A stretch of 64,000 nucleotides of DNA, from positions 17,715,274-17,779,273 of the forward strand of contig CM040444.1 of the NCBI GenBank assembly GCA_022749755.1, written 5' to 3'. The notes beneath the pieces were generated by a model, which was not told the origin of the DNA, ran no database searches, and saw only the letters and a list, made by a program, of their open reading frames with translations. The first letter of the stretch is position 1; each line of letters begins with the position of its first letter. Both the position numbers and the translations under genes were made by a program. This DNA is from Azadirachta indica (Eukaryota; Streptophyta; Magnoliopsida; Sapindales; Meliaceae). This document shows, one piece after another, positions 22,761 to 34,249 of this stretch.

Positions 22761-23888
22761 TAGTAAAACAAGTGTTGCAGGAATGTTTACCCCATCAAGA
22801 AGTATGTTTGTGGCTCTGAAATTTCCGTAAATAACTTGCTTCTCTAAGGTATGCAAAAAAGCCAAGCCTCGAGCTGCTTCTACTGCAATCTTCAGCCGTA
22901 AGTCCCACGGAAGTCTGTGAATGCAACCAGCCCCTGCAAAATGATCTAGTTTTTTAATTGAAACATCACAAGAGCTTGCATTTACACTAGTACTAAAACA
23001 GATATTGGCGAAGGAATGAACGCTAAATGAGATATTAATAGCTCTTACATCCAAACAGATGATTCCCCAGGCTTCCTTTCATCATAAATTCACTAACAAG
23101 ATATAAATGTCCGTCTTCCCAGCAGTATCCCAACAACCTCATAATATTAGGATGCGAAAGCCTTCCCCAGTAATTTAGCTCTGACTACAGCAATGAACAA
23201 ATGAAAAAGATATTCACACAAGTTTTAGATTAATCGGCTGTCAAGTAAACTCGAATCACCTGCCACTCCTGAGACTTCTGCAATCTTTCAGTGATCAGTA
23301 TTCTGACAGCAATTACAGTTCCAGTTGCACTGTTCCCTGGAATTTTTTGGTCAATCCAACCTTTAAAAACCCTGCCAGTTTCTCCCTCTCCAAGCAATGT
23401 TTCACCTTTGAAATTCCTGGTTGCAGACTTCAGTTCTGCAAGACTGAATATCCTTAAGTTTGGGGTGGGAAAGATCTGTCCATTGATAAAAGCTCTGTCC
23501 TCACTCAATGCTGAGAATCTGCTTTTCCCATAATCACTTCTGTTCCTAGAAGAAGTTGTGTGTGTGCTTTTTTGTGAAATTTCTGCTAATACAGTGGAAG
23601 AGCGATTAATAAACATCGGTAATTTTTCTTTCCTGCGAAGGTTTGCACTATTAAAATGTTAATTTTGAAATTAGATGGATTAAAGGCAGATAAAGTTCCC
23701 AGAAAAAGAGCTGCTGAGACTGAGAAATAAAAGAAATACCGTACCCCTGCTGCCAATACAGAATTTAAATCTGATAAATAAAAAATTTGCAGAAAATATG
23801 GTGAAGATCAATACTTGAAAATTTTTAAACTTTTGAAAGTACCTGTATTTGCAGGATCATGTGGTGGGGCACCCCAGCAATTTCCCAT
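22141..23888 (-). CDS. RLCK-VII (PIX13-like) protein with intact ORF but lost catalytic residues: predicted pseudokinase
   Basis: Six exons (minus): 23888-23843, 23585-23260, 23184-23049, 22933-22791, 22664-22559, 22487-22141. Splice phases close without a stop, giving 367 residues. The N-terminus MGNCWGAPP has Gly2 and Cys4, a membrane-anchoring (myristoyl/palmitoyl) signature. The P-loop GEGETG (about 81-86) is kept. The ATP-binding Lys is Arg (IAVR, residue 110), and the catalytic loop YRDFK is YGNFR, replacing the catalytic Asp by Asn at 207. DFG (225-227) remains, but the activation segment is six residues shorter than in the paralogue, losing the TRVMGTYG region. Phosphotransfer is therefore unlikely. 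The open frame despite decay of neighbouring copies A, C and D suggests selection or recent loss of activity. Intron 4 holds a run of about 30 T. Expression is unknown. Confidence 0.85.
22730..22759. repeat. poly(T) tract in intron 4 of the pseudokinase gene
   Basis: About 30 consecutive T on the plus strand, i.e. poly(A) on the sense strand. The length is likely unstable. Confidence 0.9.
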
Positions 23889-24363
23889 CTGCAGAACCTC
23901 TATCTCTGTCTAGGTACACAGGTAAGGAAATATATCCAGGTTTTAATTTAAAAGAAAAAAAACCAAGATTCCTCAATTATTTATGAAGATGATCAAAAGT
24001 TCTTCAATTCTCCAACTTCGATCTGTTTTTGTTTGTTGAAAATTCACCTACCTTATGGCAAACGAAGAGAGAGTAATTAAAAACACTGTGATAAGCCTAG
24101 TCAACGACCGTGTACCTAATTAAAGACGAGTAATATAATTAATCAAATAGTATTAGAGCCAAACATTAGTGTATATAACATAATTTCCATTTTCTTACGT
24201 ACTTTTTATTTGTTATTAAATAAATATTCGTTGAATATTATATGATAATAAACAAGGGCATCGGGACTACAAATTCTGCTAACAGAAAAAAATTAAAATA
24301 ATATTTATCAAGCAGAGATAAAACTTTTTATTTTTACAACAAAAAACTAGATAAGTGATAACA
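23889..24363. other. upstream region of the pseudokinase gene
   Basis: 5' flank of the gene starting at 23888, reaching to the copia insertion. It is pyrimidine-poor and AT-rich. No clear TATA box could be singled out. Confidence 0.35.
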
Positions 24364-24368
24364 GATAT

Positions 24369-25083
24369 TGTGAAATTGTAAAATTCACTTTTGGTAAATA
24401 ATACCGTACTATTAAACAGTACTATATAAATAAATAGTACTATATTTATGAACAGTATTGTACTGTATAAGAGCACCGAAATATACCGAAAGTGCAGTTA
24501 CTACTTTTTTGACTTTTTTTACTAATGAGGTTGGTATTAAGTGGAGAAAGTTTGAATTTAGGTAGTGGTTGGTAGGTGGAGAAATTTGTGGAGTAAATTG
24601 TGGAATGTGTGTTGAAAAATAGGAGAAAAAAACCACTATAAATACCTCATCCCTTTCACCATTCCATTTATCCCAAATCATCCTTTGAGAATTTTTATAA
24701 ATAGAGAAAAATTAGTTTCTTTTTTGTGTTGTATTTTTCACTTAAAAGTGTTTCCCCTATTTCGAGAGAGAGTGTAAATACTCCTATTTAGAGAGGTGTT
24801 CTTTCCTTATTATTAAAGAGAAAGAGAGTGTAATCCCCACTTTAAAATAGTGAAATACTTCTATACTTGCCCGTGATTTTTACCTTAATTTATTTAGGGG
24901 TTTTCCACATAAAATATTTGTGTCAATTTATTTTGCTATTTTATTTTATTATGGACGGTTATACCTCCTACTTATTATTGTTATTTTGATGGACGGTTAT
25001 ATCTCTTACATAAAGTTTATTTTTATTGTTTTCTCAATTTTATTGTAGTTGCGTGTTTTGCTTCGACTCCTAATTTTCTAACA
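24369..25083 (+). repeat. 5' LTR of copia element A
   Basis: A 715-bp direct repeat of 29183-29899. It starts TGTGAAATTGTAAAATTCAC and ends TTTTCTAACA, immediately followed by the primer-binding site. Confidence 0.93.
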
Positions 25084-25197
25084 ATGGTATCAAAGCTATT
25101 GGTTGTGCGGGTTACTGTTTATAGTTACTATTTACAAATACTATTGACGGTGAATTAGTGAAATTCAGTATAAGTGAGAAGCAAATAATCATCAACA

Positions 25198-28100
25198 ATG
25201 ACAGCAAAGTTCGAAATTGAGAAATTCAACGGAAATAATTTTTCGTTGTGGAAAATGAAAATGAAGGCAATTTTAAGGAAGGATAAGTGTCTAGCAGCAA
25301 TTGGCGAAAAACCCTCGAATATCGACGTAGATAAGTGGAACGAGATGGACGGTGATGCAATTGCTGATTTATACTTGGGACTAGCTAATGGAGTATTAGC
25401 TAGTGTGGAGGAGATGAAGAGGACAAAGGAGATATGGGATACTTTGACAAAATTGTACGAGGCCAAGTCACTACACAACAAAATTTTCTTAAAGAGAAGG
25501 TTTTACACTCTTCGAATGGCGGAATCCACATCGGTGAATGACCATATCAACATCTTAAAAACTCTATTTTCACAACTTACAACGTTGGGGTATAAAATGG
25601 AGAAAAATGAACTTGCGGAGATTTTACTTCAAAGTCTACCTAACTTGTATGATCAACTCATCATCAACCTGACAACTAATGTCCAAACGGACTCTCTAGT
25701 CTTCAATGATGTTGCAATCACTGTATTAGAAGAAGAAAGGAGAAGCAGAAACAAGGAAGATAGAAATGTGAATTCACAGCAAATTAGAAGCATTACGGAT
25801 GACAAGGGAAAGATTATATGAATGTAAGTCCCATGGAAGCCAAAATCACGGTAGATCAAAATCAAAAAGTAAGAAAAATGTCAAGTGCTACAATTGTGGC
25901 AAGAAAGGGCACGTCAAAAAGAATTGTTGGAATAATAAGAAGAGTAGAGATTTCGAGACATCAAAGGGTTAGAGTTGTGTTGCAAGTATCTCAGATGATG
26001 GTGAAGTATTATACGGTGAGGCAACAATGATTGTTGAAGGCAGAAAACGACTTGTTGATATCTGGCTTGTAGACTTAGGAGCAACATAGCACATGACCTC
26101 TCGAAGAGAATGGTTTCACACATATGAACCTATCTTTGGAGGATCTGTATACATGGGAGATGATCACACCTTAGAGATTGCCGGTATTGGTACTATTAAG
26201 ATAAAAATGCATGATGAAACAGCTCGCACTATTAAAGAGGTACGACATGTCAAAGGCTTGAAGAAGAATTTATTGTTTTTAGAACAATTAGATGATCTTG
26301 GATGCAAAACCCATATTGAGAATGAGATTATGAAGATTATTAGAGGAGCGCTGATAGTTTTAAAGGTAGAAAAGATTACTGCAAATTTATTCATGCTTAA
26401 GGGAGAAACACAACACAAAGCTGATGGGTGTGTTGTTTTAACTAGCAAAAGAGAAGAATTGACAGTGATGTAGCATCTTAAACTCGGCCACATGTCAGAA
26501 CAAGGTCTGAAGATTCTCTCCGACCGAAAGCTACTTCCAGGACTTAAAGCGATGAAACTACCGTTTTGCGAGCATTGTGTTACAAGTAAGCAGCATAGGT
26601 TGAAGTTCAACAGATCTAATGCTGCGAGCAAATGCATTCTAGACTTGAATCATTCTGATATTTGGGAATCACCGGAAGTGTCTCTAGGAGGAGCAAAGTA
26701 TCTTGTGACTTTTATTGATGATTACTCTAGGAGATGTTAGATATATCCAATAAAAAAAAAGTCAGAAGCGTTTCCAGTGTTCAAAGACTTCAAAGCGCGA
26801 GTGGAACTTGAATCTGTGAAGAAAATCAAGTGTTTAAGAGCAGATAATGGAAGAGAGTATACAGATGGTGAGTTTCTTGCACTATATAAGCAAAAAGGTA
26901 TTGAAAGACAGTTCACAGTACCATACACTCGGCAGCAATGGAGTGGCAGAGCGGATGAACAGAATTCTTGTAGAAAGGATGAGAGCTATGTTGAGGATTG
27001 CGGGACAACCTCATTCATTTTGGGCAGAAGCAGCAAAGACTGCTTGTTATGTGATAAATCGGTCACCATCAACAACAATTGGGTTAAAAACGCCGATCGA
27101 GATGTAGATTGGTAAACCAGCTGATTACTTTCATCTACATTCATTTGGATGTCTTGTGTATGTAATGTACAATGCCTAAGAAAGAACGAAGTTAGATCCG
27201 AAATATAGAAAGTGTATATTCTTGGGGTATGCTGATGATGTAAAGAGGTATCGCTTGTGGGATCCCACTGCCCGCAAGGTCATAGTCAGCAGGGATGTTA
27301 TCTTTGTAGAAGATCAACTACAAGAAAAAGATGAAGATGATAGCACATTGAAGGAAAACTCAGATACTACAACATTGCATGTGGAAAATGATAAAGCACA
27401 AGAAATTTTCTGAAGCATCACCAGAGCATAAGGTACAAGAATCAGTTAGGTCCAAGGCTGCAAAAGTTTGTCGATCAATTCGCGAAAGAAAACTACCAAC
27501 TTGGGACTCGGAGTATGTTACAGAAAGCAATGTAGCATACTGTCTTTTAACAAAGGATGACGAGCCCTCAACTTTTCATAAAGCTTCGAGTAACTCATAT
27601 GCATCTTTATGGATGGCGGTAATGCAGGAAGAGATTGAAGCTCTACATAAGAACAAAACATGAGAACTAGTACCATTACCACATAGAAAAAAAGCCATTA
27701 GTAATAAATAGGTTTACAAGATCAAGTGAGATAGCAATGATTAAGTAGAACGGTATCGTGCACGATTGGTGGTGAAAAGATATGCTCAAAAGGAAGGTAT
27801 TGACTTTAACGAGATATTTTCATCAGTGGTTTGACTTACAACGATCATAGTAGTCCTGGTTATGTGTGCTACATTTGATTTACATCTTCAGCAGTTAGAT
27901 GTCAAAACTGCATTTCTTCATGGGAAGCTTGAAGAAGAAATCTATATGCTTCAACTAGAAGGTTTTGCTGAAACAGGTAAGGAGAACTTGGTTTGTAAGT
28001 TAAACAAGTCTCTGTACGGTATCAAACAGGCGCCAAGGTGTTGGTACAAGAGATTTGATTCCTTCATAATTAACCTTGTGTACAACAGACTCAATTCAAA

Positions 28101-29100
28101 CCATTGTACGTACTACAAGAGGTTTGATGGTGATCATGATTTCATTATTTTATTGTTGTACGTGGATGACATGTTGGTAGCAGGCCCCAACAAAGATCGA
28201 GTCTAAGAATTAAAGGCACAATTGACTAGGGAATTTGAAATGAAGGACTTGGGACCAGCAAACAAGATTCTAGGGATGCAAATTCACCAAGACAGAAATA
28301 ATAGGAAGATTTGGCTATCCTAGAAGAATTACTTGAGAAAAATCTTATGACACTTCAACATGCAAGAAAGTAAGTCAATTTCTACCTCACTTCCTATTAA
28401 TTTCAAGTTATCCTCAAGTATGTGTCCTAATAATGAAGCAGAGAAAAAAAAGATGTCTCGAGTGTCGTATGCATCAGCAGTGAGAAGTTTGATGTTCACT
28501 ATGATATGCACAAGATTAGACATTGCACAAGCAGTGGGAGTAGTTAGTCGTTTTATAGCGAATCTTGGTAGAGGGCATTGGGAAACTGTGAAGAGGATTC
28601 TGAAATACATCAAAGGAACCTCAGATGCTGCCTTATGTTATGGAGGATCAAAATTCACTGTTAGGGGTTATGTGGACTCAGATTTTGCAGAAGATCTAGA
28701 TAAAAGGAAATCTACTACATGTTATGTGTTTACACTTGTAGGGGCAGCTGTAAGTTGGGTTTTAAAATTACAGATTGTTGTGACATTATCCACCCCAGAA
28801 GTAGAATATATGGTGGCTACATAAGCTTGTAAGGAAGCTGTCCGGATTCAAAGATTATTAGAAGAACTCGAGCACAAATAAGATAAGATCACTTTGTTTT
28901 GTGATAGTTAGAACGGCTTACACATTACAAGAAATCCAGCATTTTATTCAAAGACAAAGCACATAAGGGTTCGACATCATTTTGTTCAAGAAGTAATGGA
29001 AGATGGAAGTGTAGATATGCAAAAGATACACACCAACAAGAACTTGGTAGATGTAATGACCAAGCCAATAAACACTGACAAGTTTATATGGTGTAAATCC
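25198..29100 (+). pseudogene. gag-pol of copia element A, broken by stops and frameshifts
   Basis: The gag frame opens at 25198 (MTAKFEIEKFNGNNFSLWKM) and runs 207 codons to a stop at 25819. The CCHC zinc knuckle (25886-25928) is one frame away. The protease site reads DLGAT where DSGAT is usual, followed by TAG at 26086-26088. Integrase keeps HLKLGH...CEHC and the D,D,E catalytic acids (SDIW, RADNG, E in the following stretch), with stops at 26471 and 26738 and a frameshift near 26940. RT keeps YVDDM at 28159-28173; RNase H is at about 28460-29090. Several stops replace conserved Trp codons. No working polyprotein is possible. Confidence 0.93.
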
Positions 29101-29182
29101 TCATATCGCCTAACAAAAACGTCAGTAAGCATGGAATTGGCAAGTAAGGAGGGATTACCAAAAGTGACTTTAAGTGGGAGAA

Positions 29183-29899
29183 TGTGAAATTTTAAAGTTC
29201 ACTTTTGGTAAATAGTACTTTATAGATGAACAGTACTATATAAATAAACAATACCGTATCTATGAACAGTGTCATACTGTATAAGAGCACCGAAATACAC
29301 TGAAAGTGTAGCTACTACTTTTTTGACTTTTTTTACTAATGAGGTTAGTATTAAGTGGAGAAAGTTTGAATTTAGGTAGTGGTTGATAGGTGGAGAAATT
29401 TGTGGAGCAAATTGTGGAATGTGTGTTGAAAAATAAGAGAAGGAAACCACTATAAATACCTCACCCCTTTCACCATTCCATTCATCTCAAATCATCTTTT
29501 GAGAGTTTTTACAAAGAGAGAAAAATTAGTTTCTTCTTTGTGTTGTATTCTTCACTTAAAGTTGTTTCCCATATTTCGAGAGAGAGTATGAAATACTTAT
29601 ATTTAGAGAGTTGTTCTTTCCTTGTTATTAGAGAGAAAGAGAGTTGTAATCTCCACTTTAAAATAGTGAAATACTTCTATACTTACCCGTGATTTTTACC
29701 CTAATTTGTTTAGAGGTTTTCCACGTAAAATATTTGTGTCGATTTATTTTGCTATTTTATTTTACTATAGACGATTATACCTCTTATTTATTATTGTTAT
29801 TTTGATGGATGGTTATACCTCCTATATAACGTTTATTTTCATTATTTTCTCAATTTTATTGTAGTTGCGTGTTTTGCTTCGATTCCTAATTTTCTAATA
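29183..29899 (+). repeat. 3' LTR of copia element A
   Basis: A 717-bp copy of the 5' LTR with scattered substitutions, so the insertion is not very recent. It ends TTTTCTAATA, directly before the GATAT target duplication. Confidence 0.93.
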
Positions 29900-29904
29900 G
29901 ATAT

Positions 29905-30365
29905 GAACACTAATCAATGTCAAGGAGAAGACTCGATCTTATTGCTAGAAGCCATTTCCATCCTGCTTGGGAGTATAGAGCGATGTTGCAAAAGCTGCTG
30001 ATTTTGTTCAGAAGACCTGGAATCCGCTGGTTTTTTATCAGTTTCTTTTAATTTTTCCAGCCTTCCAACTACTTCTCTCATTCCAGGCCAGCATCTTCAA
30101 GATATTCTAAGATGAGCTCTGCAATTTGGTGCGCAGAATATTCATAGACATATTGTCCCTTCAGGATCCTAACAAGCTAATAGTTCAGCGCTTTCCTTAA
30201 CTTCGTTTTGTCATCTAACATTGCTTCGGATATTCCACCAAATTTTAATATTCCAATGGACGATTGATATCTAGTGTTCTTCTACCAGATATGAGCTCAA
30301 GTAGAAAAACTCCAAAACTGTATACATCACTCTTTATATTCAACTGCCCTGTTATTTTCGTCAAC
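29905..30365 (-). pseudogene. RLCK-VII kinase relic D, last exon only
   Basis: Matches exon 6 of the PIX13-like gene. Recognisable in order on the minus strand are the splice acceptor and the [25 protein letters not shown] part, a VDW-like linker, the (Y)QYVYEYSAHQIAELIL-like helix, and a coiled C-terminal tail. Frameshifts and stops are present and exons 1-5 are absent. Confidence 0.8.
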
Positions 30366-30626
30366 TAAATGTTAATATAAGCTAAAGAATTTTAAGGCTG
30401 CGTTTCGAACTAATGTGTTTCTATATACAGCAATTAACTTTATGATTCCAAGATATACGCAGCAGTTAGCGGAGAGAATTGAATAGAAAACTTATTAACG
30501 TGGATGGTCTACAAACCATGGGGAAAGACGGATCTTGTGTTGCTTAATCCAATAGCTTTTAGCTCTGCGTGAATCCTTCAGAACCCATATATCTAATTCA
30601 TAAAAGGAGTTCCTTTCATCTTTATC

Positions 30627-30736
30627 AATTCATAATCCTTATAAATCTTAACAATATAACCTATCCCTTCTAGTTTGCAACAATTCATAATCTTTATAAA
30701 TCTTAACAATATAACCTATCCCATCTGGTTTGCAAC
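30627..30736. repeat. 55-bp tandem duplication within an F-box relic
   Basis: 30627-30681 is repeated at 30682-30736 (both begin AATTCATAATC and end GTTTGCAAC) with only three or so substitutions, so it is younger than the surrounding relic. Confidence 0.93.
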
Positions 30737-30767
30737 CACTTGGAATCTATATGATTTCGAAGAATCC

Positions 30768-32169
30768 TGATAAGTATATAAAATACACGCTTATCAGTCA
30801 CTTTCAACCTTGATTTGTTTGATAATTTCTTAAATCTTTTTAATATTTGACGTGGTTGAGTTATATTGTGTGAAGAATAAGAGAATATGGACATTCAAAA
30901 TGATTTCGGCTCGAAAAAGAAGCAAAGAAGAAGTTTAAAGGAGGATTTAATGACCGAAATGCAAGAGAATTAAGGACCAAAATGCAAGCTACTCCGAGCC
31001 AAAGTGCAAAGCTATAACGGACCAAAATGACATATTTTTAAAATAGAGGAACGCCGTATTTTCTGCCCTTAGGCAAAGTAGATGGCGGGACAACGCCACC
31101 CCTGCTGTCTTCCTAGTGCCCCAGCACCATTCTGGCCCACGCTCGCTGGAGTTAAGTTAGACGTCTTTTTAGGCTAAATATGAGGATTGGATGACTTTTA
31201 AATAGCTTGATTCGGTAGAACTAGGGTTATATATTTTAGGGGTTTGGGGGATGTTGGCCATATTTGGAAAGGGAATAGCTTTGAAGAAAAGAAAAAAAGA
31301 GAGAGATAAAGAGAAATCTAGAGAGAAGGAGAGGGGATTGGAAAAAGATTAGGAAGCAAGGAAGAGTTCCTGAAGATCAAAGCTTTCCAAAACATAGTTT
31401 TTCTCTCTTCTCTCATCTTGTTTTATTGTATTGAATCAAACTACTTGTGAATATTGAAGTCATGTTATTAGTGGTTGAATTCATGATGTTTGGTTTTGAA
31501 TTTTTCCTCATAATTGACTAAATTTAATATTGAGGATAATGGTTTAATCATTTGAAAATACTCCTATGTTGTGTGTTTGTCATGAATATAATGTTTTAAT
31601 TAACTAGCCATTAATTAATTGATTCAAAGACCAATAATTATTGAAAAATATTTATTGTGTTTAGATGGTGTGACAAAAACCACAAATTGCATATATTAAA
31701 TAGAAGTGTATTAATATGGCTTATGTAGTAGTTTTAGTGATTACTACCACTCATAATGCATTTCCGTTTATTTAGCGTTTACATAGAAATATAATAAGTG
31801 TATAAAAATATAATAGATTCGATTGATATCGAAAGAGATTATCGAATAGGATAAAGTAATCACACTAGCAACGGGAGTATTAATCCAAATAGCATAATTT
31901 AAAAAACTAAGTGAGAGTAAATGGAATTAAATTATTAGCCCCGGTCATTATATTCATTCAAAATTTTCCTTTTGTTTTGCTTATTAATTTGTAATTCATT
32001 TTAATTTCTTCTAATTCTTTATCCATAATATAATCAAATATTCAGTTAAATTTAGGATAGACCCTCTTTGATACTTATTATATTAATATTTCTTATGAGA
32101 ACGATACTTTACTTACATGATACTACTTATTTGTTACAACGTATACTTGCGTCGGTAAACAACACAACA
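30768..32169. mobile_element. probable solo LTR, 1.4 kb
   Basis: Starts TGATAAGTATATAAAATA, ends GTAAACAACACAACA (TG...CA), and interrupts an F-box relic whose paralogue is continuous across the site. The flanking 5-mers AATCC and AACCA are only partly alike, so the target duplication is eroded. Near its left end TGATAAG...CTTATCA forms a small inverted repeat. There is no coding domain. It is distinct from the copia LTRs in the window; the superfamily is not assigned. Confidence 0.6.
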
Positions 32170-32329
32170 AACCATTCGATTGCAATATTGGTCGTATAAA
32201 AGCTCTATAATTATAATTATAATCATCCCAATACATATAGTAAAATACTCGCTTTAGAATAGCTGAAGAGACAAATTTTAGAGACCGAGGAATTGGAAAT
32301 TTTTGTTGGCAAGTAACTTTGAATCTTTA

Positions 32330-32890
32330 AAACAGGGCAGAAGTTTGACATGCAGATTTTTCTCCCAGAGGTTTTATTGATAAAAGTGTAAGTGTTCTAA
32401 GGAATCTAGAAGTGTCGTTGGTTAAATAAGAGAAAACAGGAAGTTCTATGCAAGAAAAGTTACAGCAATGTAATAACAAATTTGGTATCAGAGCTTTTCT
32501 CAGAAACTTCCACATCAATAACATGAAATCCCCTCCCAACTTTATTTTCACATTTTCTAAGTCTAGCTATAATTTTTTAAGGAGTATTGGAGTAGTCAAA
32601 TGAAAATATTCTTCATCTCTCAAGATTTATGAGAAGTTGTTGAAGCTGAATATGCAAAATCACCAGAATCAATAAGTTCTTTGGAGTGGACTCAAAGCAC
32701 AACAAAAGCAATAAATACAAGACAAAACGAAAGATGCCACAACACTTCGTTTCATTCAGCAAGGAGTCAGCAAGACAATCTTTCCCAGAATTTTTGGTGT
32801 CAAAAGGTCAAAAATGCTCAGGAAATTTTGACGCAAGATTTTAAAGGTTCTGGAAATGCCGTCACCATCAAGTTACAAACTTTGTACATT
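32330..32890 (+). pseudogene. fragment of a different Ty1/copia element: LTR end, PBS and gag
   Basis: TGGTATCAGAGC (about 32482-32495), the classic initiator-Met primer-binding site, is followed by a degraded gag N-terminus. Readable blocks include YEKLLKLNMQNHQNQ, QQGVSKTIFPRIFG and the KLQTL motif near 32870. Stops and frameshifts abound. The upstream 150 bp may be the LTR edge. It is not of the same family as elements A and B, whose gag begins differently. Confidence 0.7.
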
Positions 32891-33349
32891 CCTACATGTA
32901 AAAGATATCTCAAACATCTAAACTTATTAAAAATAAAAGTATAAGATATTAACTAACAAGGAACGAGGCATCTAATTTTCTCTCAACTGAATGAATGAAA
33001 GAAACAAGGCTAAAATAGCAGACAGATTTTCATAGTACGAGGAGATTGATTCATTCATATTCGTTTCATTAAGGATTCGTAGAACATATTTTCTTGGTAA
33101 TTAATAAATTAGCTGATATTTTAGGTATGCTTTGCAACATTGGAGTTGTTTTATATATATTTTTTCTCTAGCTCTTGTTATTGGATTTTGATCCTTAATA
33201 GCAGTTTTTAAAACATTCTGTTTCAGCCAAACAAAATTAAAGAAATTTTACATATCACGGTTAAAAAGATGAATATAGGTCAATTTTTCAAATCATACAT
33301 AAAAGAGTGCTTGAAGAATTTCCCCTAACATATGTATTATGTATAAGAT
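32891..33349. other. spacer with F-box 5'-flank repeat
   Basis: CATTCCTACATGTAAAAGATATCTCAAACATCTAAA near 32887 recurs near 35690 and 37045, upstream of the other minus-strand F-box relics, so it is an F-box 5' flank. The rest holds nothing recognisable. Confidence 0.5.
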
Positions 33350-34080
33350 CATTTGAACCCAAACATACCTTAAAAACTTTTGGATGGGCAGAAGCAGATA
33401 TTAATTTCCACGTAAGTGATCAGTCTCGATCGGTTCCTGATTATTCATATATGCATTACTTAGTATTGCAATTTTCAGCTAATTAAGAGAATTGGACAGA
33501 AATTAATCATATGAAAACCTTGTTATGAACCATGGAGGAAAGGCAGAACTTGTGTTGCTGAGTCCAATAAGCTTTTAACTCAATCATTCAGAACCCATAC
33601 ATTTAGCTAATTCATAATCAGAGACTTTATCCATCCAACAGGCAAAGAGATCCTTTCATCTTTATCAAGTCATAATCTATTCCTTGTTTCCAAATAGCTA
33701 GGAATCATCTGTATGATCTCCGTTTAGAATAATTGAAGAGGACAATTTGACAAATTTCTGAGACTGAAGAATTAGAGGTTTTCTCATCCTCCAGGTACTA
33801 GCTTCTCTACCATTTCGGACCTTGATTTGATTCTAGGTAGCAATGATGTTGGACGTTATAACTATATAGAGAACTAGAATTAGGTGACAACGCATACTGA
33901 ATCCAAAAAATTAACATTACATTTCTGTATTGATTCATCATACACAAATAGGTTAAATTGTTTTCTGCTGATGGCATCGTACACATATATATAATCAACT
34001 GTTACAAGATTCCCCTATCCAGGTTTCGAACTTAGACAGCTGAATTGTAAACAAATTGAACATGTTGTTTGCTGTCGCCA
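33350..34080 (-). pseudogene. F-box-associated relic, C-terminal part
   Basis: Matches the 3' half of the neighbouring relic at 34250-35344 block by block: AGCAGATATT near 33400, ACCATGGAGGAAA near 33530, CAGAACCCATA near 33590, CATACACAAATAGG near 33940. The F-box itself is absent and no frame is open across the conserved blocks. Confidence 0.75.
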
Positions 34081-34249
34081 CGTTCACCATCAATTAAGAA
34101 AATAATAATAAATTTTCGAAAGCATTCCTCTGAAAAATAAAATAGGATTAACATGCTTATCAAGAGTAGCCTATAAGATTATTTGAAGACTAGAATTGAT
34201 TAATTCAAAACCCAATACTATCCCAAGCATACCCTAAAACTTTTGGACT

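Larger units (their letters stand above)
24364..29904 (+). mobile_element. Ty1/copia LTR retrotransposon A, complete but decayed
   Basis: 5' LTR 24369-25083 and 3' LTR 29183-29899, both TG...A ended, are flanked by the 5-bp duplication GATAT (24364-24368 and 29900-29904). The primer-binding site TGGTATCAAAGC (25085-25096) has one mismatch to the usual initiator-Met tRNA site. The purine-rich AAGTGGGAGAA precedes the 3' LTR. Domain order gag, protease, integrase, RT, RNase H is that of Ty1/copia; gag resembles the Tnt1/Tork group. Many stops and frameshifts make it non-autonomous now. It landed just beyond the 3' end of RLCK relic D. Confidence 0.95.
30440..32330 (-). pseudogene. F-box-associated relic split by a 1.4-kb insertion
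   Basis: 30440-30767 matches the C-terminal half of the F-box relic at 34250-35344 (ACCATGG, CAGAACCCATATATCTA, ATAATCC...). Homology resumes at 32175 (TTGCAATATTGGTCGTATAAAAGCTC). The paralogous relic near 36160-36200 is continuous over the gap, so the sequence from 30768 to 32169 is inserted. The left part also has a 55-bp tandem duplication. No F-box and no usable frame remain. Confidence 0.75.

Noticed and set aside
25155..26637. Minus-strand open frames over copia element A
   Set aside because: Antisense shadows of gag-pol.
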